The notes: generated from the sequence alone by a model not told the origin. A stretch of DNA of 22,702 nt from a virus (IMGVR_UViG_3300009181_000375:1-22702), one strand, 5' to 3'. Shown: positions 1 to 6,980, numbered from the stretch's first letter. Program-made: numbers and translations.

Positions 1-177
1 AATAATAAAACTCTCAAAGGAATACTCAAAGATGCCACGCAGCAAGGGTGGCAGTTTGATCGACACAAGAACCACATCAAGGGCAAGCACCCTGACGGCA
101 AGACTACAACCATCAGCGTATCGCCTTCCGATAAACGAGCATTTCAAAACATACTTAGAGACTTGAGGACGAAATGA
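1..177 (+). CDS. HicA-like small protein, C-terminal part (5' end outside window)
   Basis: An open frame runs from the first base to a TGA at 175-177, giving 58 visible residues without a start codon. The visible part has the layout of the HicA/YcfA dsRNA-binding-like fold: a helix with Gly and Trp (residues 7-18), a strand containing H25 in a His-Ile pair, a His-Pro-Asp-Gly turn (30-33), a strand of Thr/Ser, then a Ser-Pro-Ser-Asp-Lys-Arg start to the last helix (41-56). Phages often carry such single-domain proteins near replication genes without a HicB partner. Catalytic activity as an mRNA interferase is not shown; H25 is only a candidate active residue. The gene overlaps the next by ATGA (174-177), so the two are probably translationally coupled. 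The fold assignment is moderate and the function is unknown. Confidence 0.6.
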   Translation, partial: NNKTLKGILKDATQQGWQFDRHKNHIKGKHPDGKTTTISVSPSDKRAFQNILRDLRTK

Positions 178-467
178 CACCAGAAGCTAAAGTTAAGAAG
201 GGGGTGCGTGTTTACTTAAAGGAACTCGGTGCTTATTATTCCATGCCAGTAACGGGCGGCTATGGTAACTCTGGTGTGCCAGATTTCTTAGTATGCTGGC
301 GTGGGAAGTTTTTCGGGATTGAGTGTAAAGCCAACGGCAACAAACCAACCGCGCTGCAAGAAAAGAATATGGGCAGCATACGCGAAGCGGGTGGGCACAC
401 AATAGTTATTGATGAGAACAATGTAGACCAACTTGGGTCGTGGATAAGAGCGCATGAATATGATTGA
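174..467 (+). CDS. VRR-NUC domain nuclease
   Basis: This 97-residue protein is almost exactly one VRR-NUC domain (virus-type replication-repair nuclease of the PD-(D/E)XK superfamily). The signature is visible: an N-terminal Glu (E4), Gly-Val-Pro-Asp with D37, the E50-Cys-K52 pair after a Gly-Ile strand, and Q62 in the following helix. These residues bind the metal and cut DNA in the family. The start at 174 has GAGG at 165-168 and overlaps the previous stop by ATGA. Stand-alone VRR-NUC proteins in phages often sit near an SNF2 helicase, which is also the case here (3919-5496). The probable role is endonuclease in phage replication or recombination, or resolution of branched DNA. The family call is strong; the exact substrate is inferred. 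Confidence 0.9.
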   Translation: MTPEAKVKKGVRVYLKELGAYYSMPVTGGYGNSGVPDFLVCWRGKFFGIECKANGNKPTALQEKNMGSIREAGGHTIVIDENNVDQLGSWIRAHEYD

Positions 468-699
468 CGAGCCATCAGATGCAGTTAAAGCTGAATACGA
501 AACGGCGCTGCAAGGAATAATTAGCGAGTGCGTGTGGGGTGAGAACGGGCGGTTTGCTATCTTGCTGGTTGGCGACCCGCGCAGTTCTTTCATAAACGTG
601 CTGTCTATAAACAGCGATAGAGAACAAGCACTGTTGCTGCTTGCCCTTGCAAACGATGCAATGGTTACCAAACCTAAAAACAACGGAGCGCTTAACTAA
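454..699 (+). CDS. Small hypothetical phage protein
   Basis: An 81-residue acidic protein that I do not recognise. It has an N-terminal amphipathic helix, a central strand pair and a C-terminal Leu/Ala-rich helix (about residues 58-68). It starts inside the VRR-NUC gene. Two starts are possible: ATG 454, or ATG 460, which is 9 bases from the AAGAG at 446-450 and looks better placed. Its TAA (697-699) shares its last A with the ATG of the polymerase gene, so its translation is probably coupled to polymerase. Position in the replication block suggests an accessory role, but nothing in the sequence names one. Confidence 0.7.
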   Translation: MNMIDEPSDAVKAEYETALQGIISECVWGENGRFAILLVGDPRSSFINVLSINSDREQALLLLALANDAMVTKPKNNGALN

Positions 700-2684
700 T
701 GGCTAAACCTTTTAAACGTATTATGGTTCTTGATTTTGAAACGGCTTGGTGCAGCAGCACGTATACGCTAACCAAGCTGACCACGGAGGCGTATGTCCGT
801 GACCCGCGCTTCAAAGCATGGGGCGCTGCGTATAAGTTTCACGGCGACCCCACGCCGCCTATCTGGGTAACCGCCGAAGAACTCCCCGGCTTCTTTGCTG
901 AAATAGATTGGTCAAATACCGCAGTGCTGGCGCAGAACACCGCGTTTGATGCCGCCATCCTGCACTGGGTATACGGATACCTGCCCTGCTTCATGTTTGA
1001 TACCTTGAGCATGGCTCGTGCGGTGCGGGGTGTGGAAGCTGGCAATAGTCTCAAGGCGTTGGCCGAAGCCTTTGGGTTCCCGCCCAAAGGGGATGACTTG
1101 AGGTTGAGCGACGGCATCCTTGATGTGCTGCCCCGCCACATCGAAACCAAGCTAGCCAGCTACTGCATCCACGACGTGGAGCTTTGTGAAGGGGTGTTTG
1201 ATAAGCTGGTGGCGGGGTTCCCGACAAAAGAGTTACGACTCATCGACATGACGTTGAAGATGTTTGTTGACCCGCGCCTTGAGCTAGACTCAGAGATGCT
1301 GAAAGAAGCTATAGAAGATGAACGTATCAAACGGGAGGGGTTGCTGTCGAGGTTGACGGTATCAGAGGAAAGCCTAGCCAGCAACGATAAGTTTGCCGAG
1401 GTTCTGAAGTTGGTTGGGGTATCGCCGCCGCTAAAGAAAAAGAAGGCTACTCCCAAGACACCTAACCCTGTAGGTATGACCTACGCGTTTGCCAAGACAG
1501 ACGCCATGTTTCAAGCTTTGTTGAACGGCGACAATGAGGACGTGGCTCTGCTATGCGAGGCGAGGCTGGCGGTTAAGTCTACGCTGGGGCGCACACGGGC
1601 GCAAAGGTTTCTGGACATCTCTACCCGTGGCACGTTGCCGGTTCCCCTGAACTACTACGGGGCGCACACGGGGCGCTGGGCAGCGGCGCGGGGGAGCAGC
1701 ATCAACCTCCAGAACCTGAAGCGGGGGTCAGCCCTGCGCAGGGCTATCATGGCCCCAGAAGGCTATAAGATTGTAGTCTGTGACCTAGCGCAGATTGAGC
1801 CTCGCGTGTTGGCGTGGCTGGCTGGCTACCAATACCTGTTGGATATCTTTGAGTCAGGAGATGATGCGTATGCCGCGTTTGGAGCGCAGATGTTTGGTAT
1901 TCCCGGCCTCTCAAAAGAAAGTCACCCCGACCTACGGCAGTCAGCGAAGTCTGCGCTGCTAGGGGCTGGCTACGGGATGGGCTGGTTCTCATTCGCAGCG
2001 CAGCTTCTCACGGGGTTTCTGGGCGCACCCCCCATGCGGTATGACGTAGCTTTTGCTAAACAGCTTGGTGTAACTAAGGATACGATGCTGGCGTTCATGG
2101 ACTACCCGCCCAACATGGAGAAGGCGCTGTCCATACCAAGGTTGTGTAACGATGACGAAATCGTGGTGCATTGCGTAGCCGCCAAGCAGATTATCGACAA
2201 GTATCGCGCCGCAGCGAAGCCTGTTAAAGACCTCTGGGAACTGTGCGATTCCCTGATTAGCAACTCCCTAGCGGGGGGTTGGGAGCACCCCTATAAGTGT
2301 CTAAACTTTGGCAATGGGCGTATACTGTTACCCAGCGGCCTCTACTTGCGATACCCCGGTTTAGTAGGCAAAGGTGACGATAAGGGGCGGGTGCAGTGGA
2401 CTTACGGGCCGCAGAATAAAAAGCTGTATGGTGGGAAGCTTACCGAAAACATCGTGCAAGCGGTGGCTCGGTGCGTGATGACGGACGGCATGTTGCGGAT
2501 ACAGAAGCGGTATCCCTGTGTGTTGACTGTGCATGATGAAGCGGTAGTGCTGGTGCCTGAAGACGAGGCAGATGATGCCGAGGGTTGGGTGCTGGAGCAG
2601 ATGATTAAAGAGCCTAGCTATATGCCGGGGATACCACTAGCTGCGGAGACAGGGGTGGCCTCACGGTATGGAGATGCGAAATAA
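699..2684 (+). CDS. DNA polymerase I family A with 3'-5' exonuclease domain
   Basis: A 661-residue replicative polymerase. The N-terminal DnaQ-like proofreading domain has all its acidic residues: D12 and E14 (ExoI), D84 in an Asn-Thr-Ala-Phe-Asp motif (ExoII) and Y155/D159 (ExoIII). The polymerase domain shows motif A with D362 in an Asp-Leu-Ala-Gln-Ile-Glu run, motif B with R413, K417 and Y425, and motif C with H612, D613, E614. There is no 5'-3' nuclease domain, as is usual for phage family A enzymes. The residue four after the motif B Lys is L421, which aligns with Phe762 of E. coli Pol I. About 120 residues between motifs B and C include a long insertion relative to the bacterial enzyme. 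GGAG at 685-688 precedes the start, which overlaps the upstream TAA by one base. It copies phage DNA with the primase-helicase and ssDNA-binding candidate downstream. Confidence 0.97.
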   Translation: MAKPFKRIMVLDFETAWCSSTYTLTKLTTEAYVRDPRFKAWGAAYKFHGDPTPPIWVTAEELPGFFAEIDWSNTAVLAQNTAFDAAILHWVYGYLPCFMFDTLSMARAVRGVEAGNSLKALAEAFGFPPKGDDLRLSDGILDVLPRHIETKLASYCIHDVELCEGVFDKLVAGFPTKELRLIDMTLKMFVDPRLELDSEMLKEAIEDERIKREGLLSRLTVSEESLASNDKFAEVLKLVGVSPPLKKKKATPKTPNPVGMTYAFAKTDAMFQALLNGDNEDVALLCEARLAVKSTLGRTRAQRFLDISTRGTLPVPLNYYGAHTGRWAAARGSSINLQNLKRGSALRRAIMAPEGYKIVVCDLAQIEPRVLAWLAGYQYLLDIFESGDDAYAAFGAQMFGIPGLSKESHPDLRQSAKSALLGAGYGMGWFSFAAQLLTGFLGAPPMRYDVAFAKQLGVTKDTMLAFMDYPPNMEKALSIPRLCNDDEIVVHCVAAKQIIDKYRAAAKPVKDLWELCDSLISNSLAGGWEHPYKCLNFGNGRILLPSGLYLRYPGLVGKGDDKGRVQWTYGPQNKKLYGGKLTENIVQAVARCVMTDGMLRIQKRYPCVLTVHDEAVVLVPEDEADDAEGWVLEQMIKEPSYMPGIPLAAETGVASRYGDAK

Positions 2685-2688
2685 CAAC

Positions 2689-2694
2689 GGAGAG
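2689..2694 (+). promoter_or_regulatory. Shine-Dalgarno site deciding the peptidase-like gene start
   Basis: GGAGAG lies just upstream of ATG 2698, with 5 bases between the GGAG core and the start. The earlier in-frame ATG at 2668 lies inside the polymerase gene with no such site, so 2698 is preferred. Confidence 0.6.
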
Positions 2695-2697
2695 CAT

Positions 2698-3108
2698 ATG
2701 GATAAAATAAAAATTGGTAAAACTGGTTACACAGTAAAAGTAGTTGAAGCGTTCTGGAACAAAGCAGTAGTTGCCCAGATTGATTACCACGCAAAAGTAT
2801 TAACACTCGCCAGACGCGGCGGCATATCGCACAAGCCGCGCTCAAAGACGGACATAGAACAGTCTTTCTGGCATGAGGCTGTGCATGGGATATTGAAAGA
2901 CATGCGCAACCCTTTGGAGAGCAACGAAGCGTTCGTAGATGGAATAGCCATCCGGTTAATGAAGCTTCTCAAACAGGTGTATCCGAATGAAAGTAACTTG
3001 GTCACACAGCGCGTTAAAGGAATACGAAAGCTGCGCCCGGAAGTATTACGAAGTCAACGTATTAAAGAACTACAAGTTTCAAGAAACAGAACAAACAAGA
3101 TATGGTAA
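2698..3108 (+). CDS. Small HExxH metallopeptidase-like protein (3' end uncertain)
   Basis: The frame is open from an ATG at 2668, but ATG 2698 with GGAGAG at 2689-2694 is the better start and gives 136 residues. The clear feature is His-Glu-Ala-Val-His at residues 59-63, the zinc-binding HExxH motif, followed by Glu77 in a helix (Asn-Glu-Ala-Phe-Val-Asp) that is a likely third ligand. This layout matches small zincin-like proteins (ImmA/IrrE-like) common in phages. The part after about residue 96 lies in a 122-base overlap with the next gene, is Arg/Lys-rich, shows no domain signal and may be an artefact of an indel or a frameshift: a -1 shift would end the protein at TGA 2988-2990, in an ATGA overlap. 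Substrate unknown; cleavage of a host or phage protein is inference. Confidence 0.75.
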   Translation: MDKIKIGKTGYTVKVVEAFWNKAVVAQIDYHAKVLTLARRGGISHKPRSKTDIEQSFWHEAVHGILKDMRNPLESNEAFVDGIAIRLMKLLKQVYPNESNLVTQRVKGIRKLRPEVLRSQRIKELQVSRNRTNKIW

Positions 3109-3643
3109 AGACTTACACAAAGCAGCAGAACGTTACGTCAAAGGTGGGCCGCTGGCAAAGCAGTTTAGTTTCATCCAGCCCACCCTCGACGCGCTAAAAG
3201 CTAAACGCGGCACCAAGCACACGGAACTTCAGTTAGCGTTGGGTGTGGACTTGAAGCCGTGCAAGTGGTTTGATAAAGAGTTGGTGTGGGTGCGGGGGAT
3301 TATTGACCTGTTGATTCTTGATGGTGACACCGCGTGGGTGATTGACTACAAGACCGGCAGTAATAAGTATCCCGACAAAGACCAACTTGACTTGATGGCG
3401 TTGATTACGTTCGCGCATTATCCTGAAGTCAAGAAGGTTAATGCGGCGCTGCTGTTCGTTGTAAAAGAAAGTATGACGAAGCACAAAGTAGAAGTAGAGA
3501 ACGCAGAAGGTATCTGGTGGGACTATCGTGAGCGTGTTGCCAAGATTGAGGCAGCGCACACTAACAACGTGTGGAACCCCAAGCAGTCAGGGTTATGCCC
3601 GTGGTGTCCTGTTAAAACGTGTGAGTTTCATCCTGAACATTAG
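2987..3643 (+). CDS. Cas4/RecB-like PD-(D/E)XK nuclease with Fe-S cysteines
   Basis: A 218-residue single-domain exonuclease of the RecB/Cas4/AddB type. The N-terminus has the family start Ser-x-Ser-x-Leu-x-x-Tyr-x-x-Cys (C16). H44, E80, D107 (Gly-Ile-Ile-Asp), D120 and K122 (Asp-Tyr-Lys-Thr-Gly) and Q133 form the nuclease site. At the C-terminus, C204, C207 and C212 complete a Cys-x(n)-Cys-x2-Cys-x4-Cys set that, with C16, could hold a 4Fe-4S cluster as in Cas4 and AddB. The N-terminal motif begins within ten residues of ATG 2987, so this start is firm despite lying inside the previous gene; AGG at 2975-2977 is a weak ribosome site. Likely role: end resection for recombination, or breakdown of host DNA. 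No CRISPR genes are nearby. Confidence 0.92.
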   Translation: MKVTWSHSALKEYESCARKYYEVNVLKNYKFQETEQTRYGKDLHKAAERYVKGGPLAKQFSFIQPTLDALKAKRGTKHTELQLALGVDLKPCKWFDKELVWVRGIIDLLILDGDTAWVIDYKTGSNKYPDKDQLDLMALITFAHYPEVKKVNAALLFVVKESMTKHKVEVENAEGIWWDYRERVAKIEAAHTNNVWNPKQSGLCPWCPVKTCEFHPEH

Positions 3644-3652
3644 GAGAGTGAA

Positions 3653-3919
3653 ATGCCAAAGTCGTCCAAGCAAGAACTTAAAACAAAAGCAGCCTACAAC
3701 AAGATACCCAGTGTGCAAGACAAGCGGGTTATCAACAACCGCGCTAGGCGGCAAGCACTTGCTGCCGGTAAAGCAAGCGTGGGGGATGGCACTAGCGTAG
3801 ACCACATTAAGCCTCTGGGCAAAGGTGGTTCCGCAAGCAAGAAGAACACGCGGATAATTTCAGCCGCAGAAAATAAAGGGTGGCGTAAGAGACAACCTGA
3901 GATGTATGGGAAGAAGTAA
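3653..3919 (+). CDS. HNH endonuclease
   Basis: An 88-residue basic protein with a short HNH motif: D50-H51 in a Val-Asp-His-Ile run, Gly-Gly at 58-59, N65 and N74 in an Ala-Glu-Asn. The order Asp-His, Asn, Asn on a beta-beta-alpha metal unit is typical. The Cys pairs that stabilise some HNH proteins are absent. GGAGAG just before ATG 3653 is a good ribosome site. The TAA overlaps the ATG of the helicase gene by one base. It could be a free-standing homing-type nuclease or part of the replication and repair set; its embedding in the operon with coupled junctions favours the latter, without proof. Confidence 0.85.
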   Translation: MPKSSKQELKTKAAYNKIPSVQDKRVINNRARRQALAAGKASVGDGTSVDHIKPLGKGGSASKKNTRIISAAENKGWRKRQPEMYGKK

Positions 3920-5496
3920 TGCAAATTGTAGATAATAAGGTGCTGGTGTTGCGTACTAAGACGCCCTCTAAGTACGCAATAATCCCCCGCTCAAAACACA
4001 TCGGAGAAGTAAAGAAGGGTGTTCACGAGGTGGCAGTTTATTGGGGCTTGGATGAGGTGCGTGTGCTTAAGAATCTGGGTGTGCGCAACGTGCCTTCTCC
4101 CATCCTGCGTAAGTATGAGTGGCCGGGGCGCTACACCCCGTTTGCCCATCAACGCGATACCGCTGCGTTCTTGACTATGCACAAACGGGCTTTTGTATTT
4201 AGTGAGCCGGGAACTGGTAAAACGCTGTCAGCACTGTGGGCGGCAGATTACTTGATGCGCTTGGGGGAGGTCAGGCGCTGTCTCGTGCTGTGCCCACTGT
4301 CTATCATGCAAGCCGCGTGGATGGCAGATATAACGAAGAGCGTTATACACCGCACGGCTGTGATAGCGTATCACTCTAATGCGGAACGTCGCATAGAAGC
4401 GGTAAAGAACGATTACGAGTTTGTAATCAGCAACTATGACGGGTTGCCCATGATAGCCAACGCGCTGCTGGAAGACGGGCGCTTTGATTTAATCATAGGC
4501 GACGAAGCTAATGCGTGGAAGAACGTATCAACCCGCCGTTGGAAGACGCTTAACAAGTTGATACTGCCTGACACGTACGTGTGGCTGATGACCGGCACAC
4601 CCGCCGCACAATCGCCTGTGGATGCGTATGGGCTGGCGCGTCTGATTAACCCCACCGCCGTGCCTCGCTTCGCTACCGCGTGGCGTGACAAGGTGATGCG
4701 CCAGATTACAAAGTTTAAGTGGGCACCGAAAGAAGATGCTTACGATGCGGTGTACGAAGTGCTGCAACCTGCCATCCGGTATACGAAAGAGCAGTGCCTT
4801 GACCTACCACCAGTTGTAACTATTACACGGGACGTTGAGCTTACGGATCAGCAGATTAAATACTACCGGATGTTAAAAAGCCAGATGCTGGTGCATATGT
4901 CGGGGGAAACAATCACCGCCATAAACGCCGCTGCCAGCGTCAACAAGCTGTTGCAGATTTCGGCGGGGGCAGCATACACCGACAACAAGGAAGTAGTGGA
5001 GTTTGACTGCGCCCCCCGGTTGGCGGTGTTGCTAGAAGCATTGGAGGAAACTACCCGCAAGGTGCTAGTGTTTGCACCCTACCGGCACAGCATAGAAACT
5101 ATCAGTAGCTACCTTGATAAGCATGGCATCTCTAGCACCAAGATACACGGAGATGTTCCTGCTTCTAAACGTGCATTGATATTCGATGCGTTTCAAACCG
5201 CCGAAGAACCACGGGTGCTGGTCATCCAACCGCAAGCTGCATCTCATGGGGTAACGCTTACGGCGGCTGACACGGTTGTCTTCTGGGGGCCGGTGATGTC
5301 TGTTGAGACTTACCTCCAGTGTATAGCCCGTGCGGATAGGGTAGGCCAGACGGGAAACAAAGTTACGGTAGTCCACATACAAGGCAGCGACATAGAACGC
5401 CGTATGTTCAAGCAGCTAGCAGGAAAAGTTGATAGCCACGGAATACTGATCCAGCTTTATGAAGATGAGCTTGCGAACAGAACTATCGACGTGTAA
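3919..5496 (+). CDS. SNF2-family superfamily 2 DNA helicase/translocase
   Basis: A 525-residue helicase. The first RecA-like domain has a Q78 (His-Gln) motif, Walker A Gly-Thr-Gly-Lys-Thr at 98-102, an Asp-Glu-Ala-Asn box (195-198) as motif II and Thr-Gly-Thr-Pro (225-228) as motif III. The second domain ends in motif VI with R471, R474 and Gly-Gln at 476-477, the arginine layout typical of SNF2 proteins. The DEAN in place of DEAH/DEAD is a mild variant. Such phage proteins use ATP to move along or remodel DNA, and the nearby VRR-NUC, HNH and RecB-like nucleases are plausible partners. It follows the HNH gene by a TAATG overlap. A 36-base gap separates it from the next gene. Confidence 0.93.
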   Translation: MQIVDNKVLVLRTKTPSKYAIIPRSKHIGEVKKGVHEVAVYWGLDEVRVLKNLGVRNVPSPILRKYEWPGRYTPFAHQRDTAAFLTMHKRAFVFSEPGTGKTLSALWAADYLMRLGEVRRCLVLCPLSIMQAAWMADITKSVIHRTAVIAYHSNAERRIEAVKNDYEFVISNYDGLPMIANALLEDGRFDLIIGDEANAWKNVSTRRWKTLNKLILPDTYVWLMTGTPAAQSPVDAYGLARLINPTAVPRFATAWRDKVMRQITKFKWAPKEDAYDAVYEVLQPAIRYTKEQCLDLPPVVTITRDVELTDQQIKYYRMLKSQMLVHMSGETITAINAAASVNKLLQISAGAAYTDNKEVVEFDCAPRLAVLLEALEETTRKVLVFAPYRHSIETISSYLDKHGISSTKIHGDVPASKRALIFDAFQTAEEPRVLVIQPQAASHGVTLTAADTVVFWGPVMSVETYLQCIARADRVGQTGNKVTVVHIQGSDIERRMFKQLAGKVDSHGILIQLYEDELANRTIDV

Positions 5497-5501
5497 AATC
5501 T

Positions 5502-5516
5502 TTTACTTGCAGTAAA
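5502..5516. promoter_or_regulatory. Small inverted repeat in the gap after the helicase gene
   Basis: TTTACTTGCAGTAAA is a 5-base inverted repeat around a 5-base centre, directly after a second short inverted repeat (TAAAATCTTTTA, 5494-5505). It lies in one of the few gene gaps of the left arm. It could be an operator or a small RNA stem; there is no T-run, so an intrinsic terminator is unlikely. The call is weak. Confidence 0.25.
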
Positions 5517-5532
5517 CACAACGAGGATAAAA

Positions 5533-5943
5533 ATGACAACAGAAGATTTAGTTCCTATGGATCGGCTTGCAAAGATTTATCTTAAGATTCGCACGAAGGC
5601 TACGATACTCACGCAAGACTACGAGAAACAAAAAGCCGGTTTGAAAGCGCAGCAGACAGAGATAGCTAATGCCATGCGTGACCAGATGAAAGCGTTGGGT
5701 TCCAAGTCCGTAAACACAGAGTATGGAACGGTCATACTTGGCGTAGAGACGCACTACACAACGCGGGACTGGGATTCATTTAAAGATTTCTGCATCAAGA
5801 ACAACACGATTGACCTACTTGAGCGGCGCATTGCTCAACGGAATATGGCGAAATGGTTGGAGGATAACCCTGAAGATGTGCCGCCGGGGTTGAACTCTGA
5901 TTCTGAGTATAAAGTGACTGTTAGAAAACCTAGTATGAAGTGA
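5533..5943 (+). CDS. Hypothetical phage protein with N-terminal coiled coil
   Basis: This 136-residue protein is of unknown function. Residues about 12-55 form a charged helix likely to be a coiled coil. A Tyr-Gly-Thr-Val strand follows (64-67), then Asp-Trp-Asp-Ser-Phe (79-83), a Leu-Leu-Glu-Arg-Arg helix (about 94-98) and a Pro-Pro-Gly-Leu (117-120) before a final strand. I have the impression that this order recurs in phage proteins beside ssDNA-binding genes, and the helix-plus-strand plan recalls host-nuclease inhibitors of the Gam type, but that link is only by architecture. GAGGA before the ATG is a good ribosome site. The last residues are changed by a 26-base tandem duplication: without it the protein would end Arg-Lys-Pro-Asn instead of Arg-Lys-Pro-Ser-Met-Lys. 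Confidence 0.8.
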   Translation: MTTEDLVPMDRLAKIYLKIRTKATILTQDYEKQKAGLKAQQTEIANAMRDQMKALGSKSVNTEYGTVILGVETHYTTRDWDSFKDFCIKNNTIDLLERRIAQRNMAKWLEDNPEDVPPGLNSDSEYKVTVRKPSMK

Positions 5944-5958
5944 CTGTTAGAAAACCTA
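5912..5958. repeat. Tandem direct duplication, 21-base copies with 26-base period
   Basis: The 21 bases at 5912-5932 recur exactly at 5938-5958. The first copy is the coding end of the preceding gene; the second supplies its present TGA (5941-5943) out of the original frame and becomes the leader of the next gene. Removing one unit gives an in-frame end with TAA, so the duplication looks recent and nearly neutral. Confidence 0.9.
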
Positions 5959-5962
5959 ATTA

Positions 5963-5967
5963 AAGGA
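5963..5967 (+). promoter_or_regulatory. Shine-Dalgarno site deciding the start of the ssDNA-binding candidate
   Basis: AAGGA abuts an ATG at 5968 with no spacer but lies 6 bases before the in-frame ATG at 5974. The second ATG is therefore the better start. Confidence 0.6.
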
Positions 5968-5973
5968 ATGAAC

Positions 5974-6939
5974 ATGACTACAGAAGTGGCAGCATTTAAT
6001 CCCGCGCAACTCCCCGCCTTTGCACGTAATCGTAAAGGCCCATCGGCACTGGCGAAGGCGCTGGCAGGTGGGGGTGGGGGTGGTTACCAGCATCGTTTGT
6101 CAATCAAGGGCTGCGTGTTTCGTTTGGTGGCTGGCGGTAAAGAGATTGCGTCTATCGAAGAGCGCTATCTAGACGTAGTGGTAGTCAACGCCTCTCCGAA
6201 AGTTGGCCGTATTTTTTACGGCGTTAAGTTTAGTGAATCGGAGAGCGCGGCACCCAAGTGCCAATCCGTGGACGGTATCAAACCGGATGCTGGCGTTAAC
6301 GAGAAGCAGAGCGGCAACTGCGCAAGCTGCCAGATGAACATCAAGGGTAGCGGGGATGGCGATACTAAAGGGTGTCGCTACTTCCAGCGTGTCGCTTTGG
6401 TTCTTGCCAACGACCTTAAGGGTAACGTGTTACAGCTAACCGTCCCATCGAAGTCTCTCTTTGGTAAAGAAGAGAACGGCAACTACCCACTGCAAGCCTA
6501 TGCGCGTTGGCTGGAAGCGCAGACCATTGACCCCGACCTTGTGGTTACGCGTATTAAGTTTGATACCCGCGAGTCTTCGCCCAAGCTGTACTTCCGCACC
6601 GTGCGCTATCTTGATGATGCAGAGTTTGCGCTGGTGCAAATCAAGGCTGAGTCGCAGGAGGCCAAAGACGCCATTGCTAACGTGAACAAGGAAGGCGCTG
6701 CCCCCACTACCGCACCGGCACAGATCGAAGCTCCCAAAGGGCCACAGTTTCCACCTGACGAGGACGAAGAATCCGCACCGCCTCCCCCGCCGCAGAAGGC
6801 TAAAGCGAAGGCCAAGCCTAAAGCCGCGCCGGATGATGACATAGCCGAACCGCCCGTTCGCAAGAGCGCCACGCCCCCGGCGGCACCAGCACCGCAATCG
6901 CTGGCATCTGTTGTAGCCGATTGGGACACAGACGATTAA
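5974..6939 (+). CDS. Probable single-stranded DNA-binding protein with zinc-finger-like cysteines
   Basis: A 321-residue protein (323 if the ATG at 5968 is used). After a Gly run (about 32-37) comes a beta-rich body with four cysteines, C96, C116, C119 and C134, spaced like a zinc-binding insertion in an OB-fold core. The region up to about residue 225 is compact; the rest is a Pro/Ala/Lys/Glu-rich flexible linker ending in an acidic tip (Asp-Trp-Asp-Thr-Asp-Asp). A disordered tail with an acidic aromatic tip is a hallmark of ssDNA-binding proteins such as bacterial SSB, T7 gp2.5 and T4 gp32, which use it to contact polymerase and helicase. The position between helicase and primase genes fits. 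No direct sequence match to a named SSB is claimed. Confidence 0.7.
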   Translation: MTTEVAAFNPAQLPAFARNRKGPSALAKALAGGGGGGYQHRLSIKGCVFRLVAGGKEIASIEERYLDVVVVNASPKVGRIFYGVKFSESESAAPKCQSVDGIKPDAGVNEKQSGNCASCQMNIKGSGDGDTKGCRYFQRVALVLANDLKGNVLQLTVPSKSLFGKEENGNYPLQAYARWLEAQTIDPDLVVTRIKFDTRESSPKLYFRTVRYLDDAEFALVQIKAESQEAKDAIANVNKEGAAPTTAPAQIEAPKGPQFPPDEDEESAPPPPPQKAKAKAKPKAAPDDDIAEPPVRKSATPPAAPAPQSLASVVADWDTDD

Positions 6940-6951
6940 TTAACTTAAAGG

Positions 6952-6974
6952 GCGGGGGGTGTTAAGCCCCTCGC
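6952..6974 (+). promoter_or_regulatory. GC-rich stem-loop before the helix-turn-helix gene
   Basis: In the 41-base gap, bases 6952-6959 can pair with 6967-6974 (8 pairs, one G-U) around a 7-base loop. There is no T-run after it, so it is not a standard terminator. It ends six bases before ATG 6981, which lacks a clear ribosome site of its own, so the stem may control or reduce translation, or protect an RNA end. Confidence 0.45.
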
Positions 6975-6980
6975 TACAGT

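Noticed and set aside
1-467. A HicA toxin-antitoxin module
   Set aside because: The adjacent gene is a VRR-NUC nuclease, not a HicB antitoxin, and the HicA-like gene is incomplete here.
2987-3643. A CRISPR adaptation gene (cas4)
   Set aside because: No Cas1, Cas2 or repeat array is present. The gene sits in a phage replication operon, so only Cas4-like nuclease is claimed.
6436-6929. Minus-strand open frames opposite the ssDNA-binding candidate
   Set aside because: Arg/Gly- or Ser/Ala-rich shadows of the Pro/Ala/Lys linker codons.
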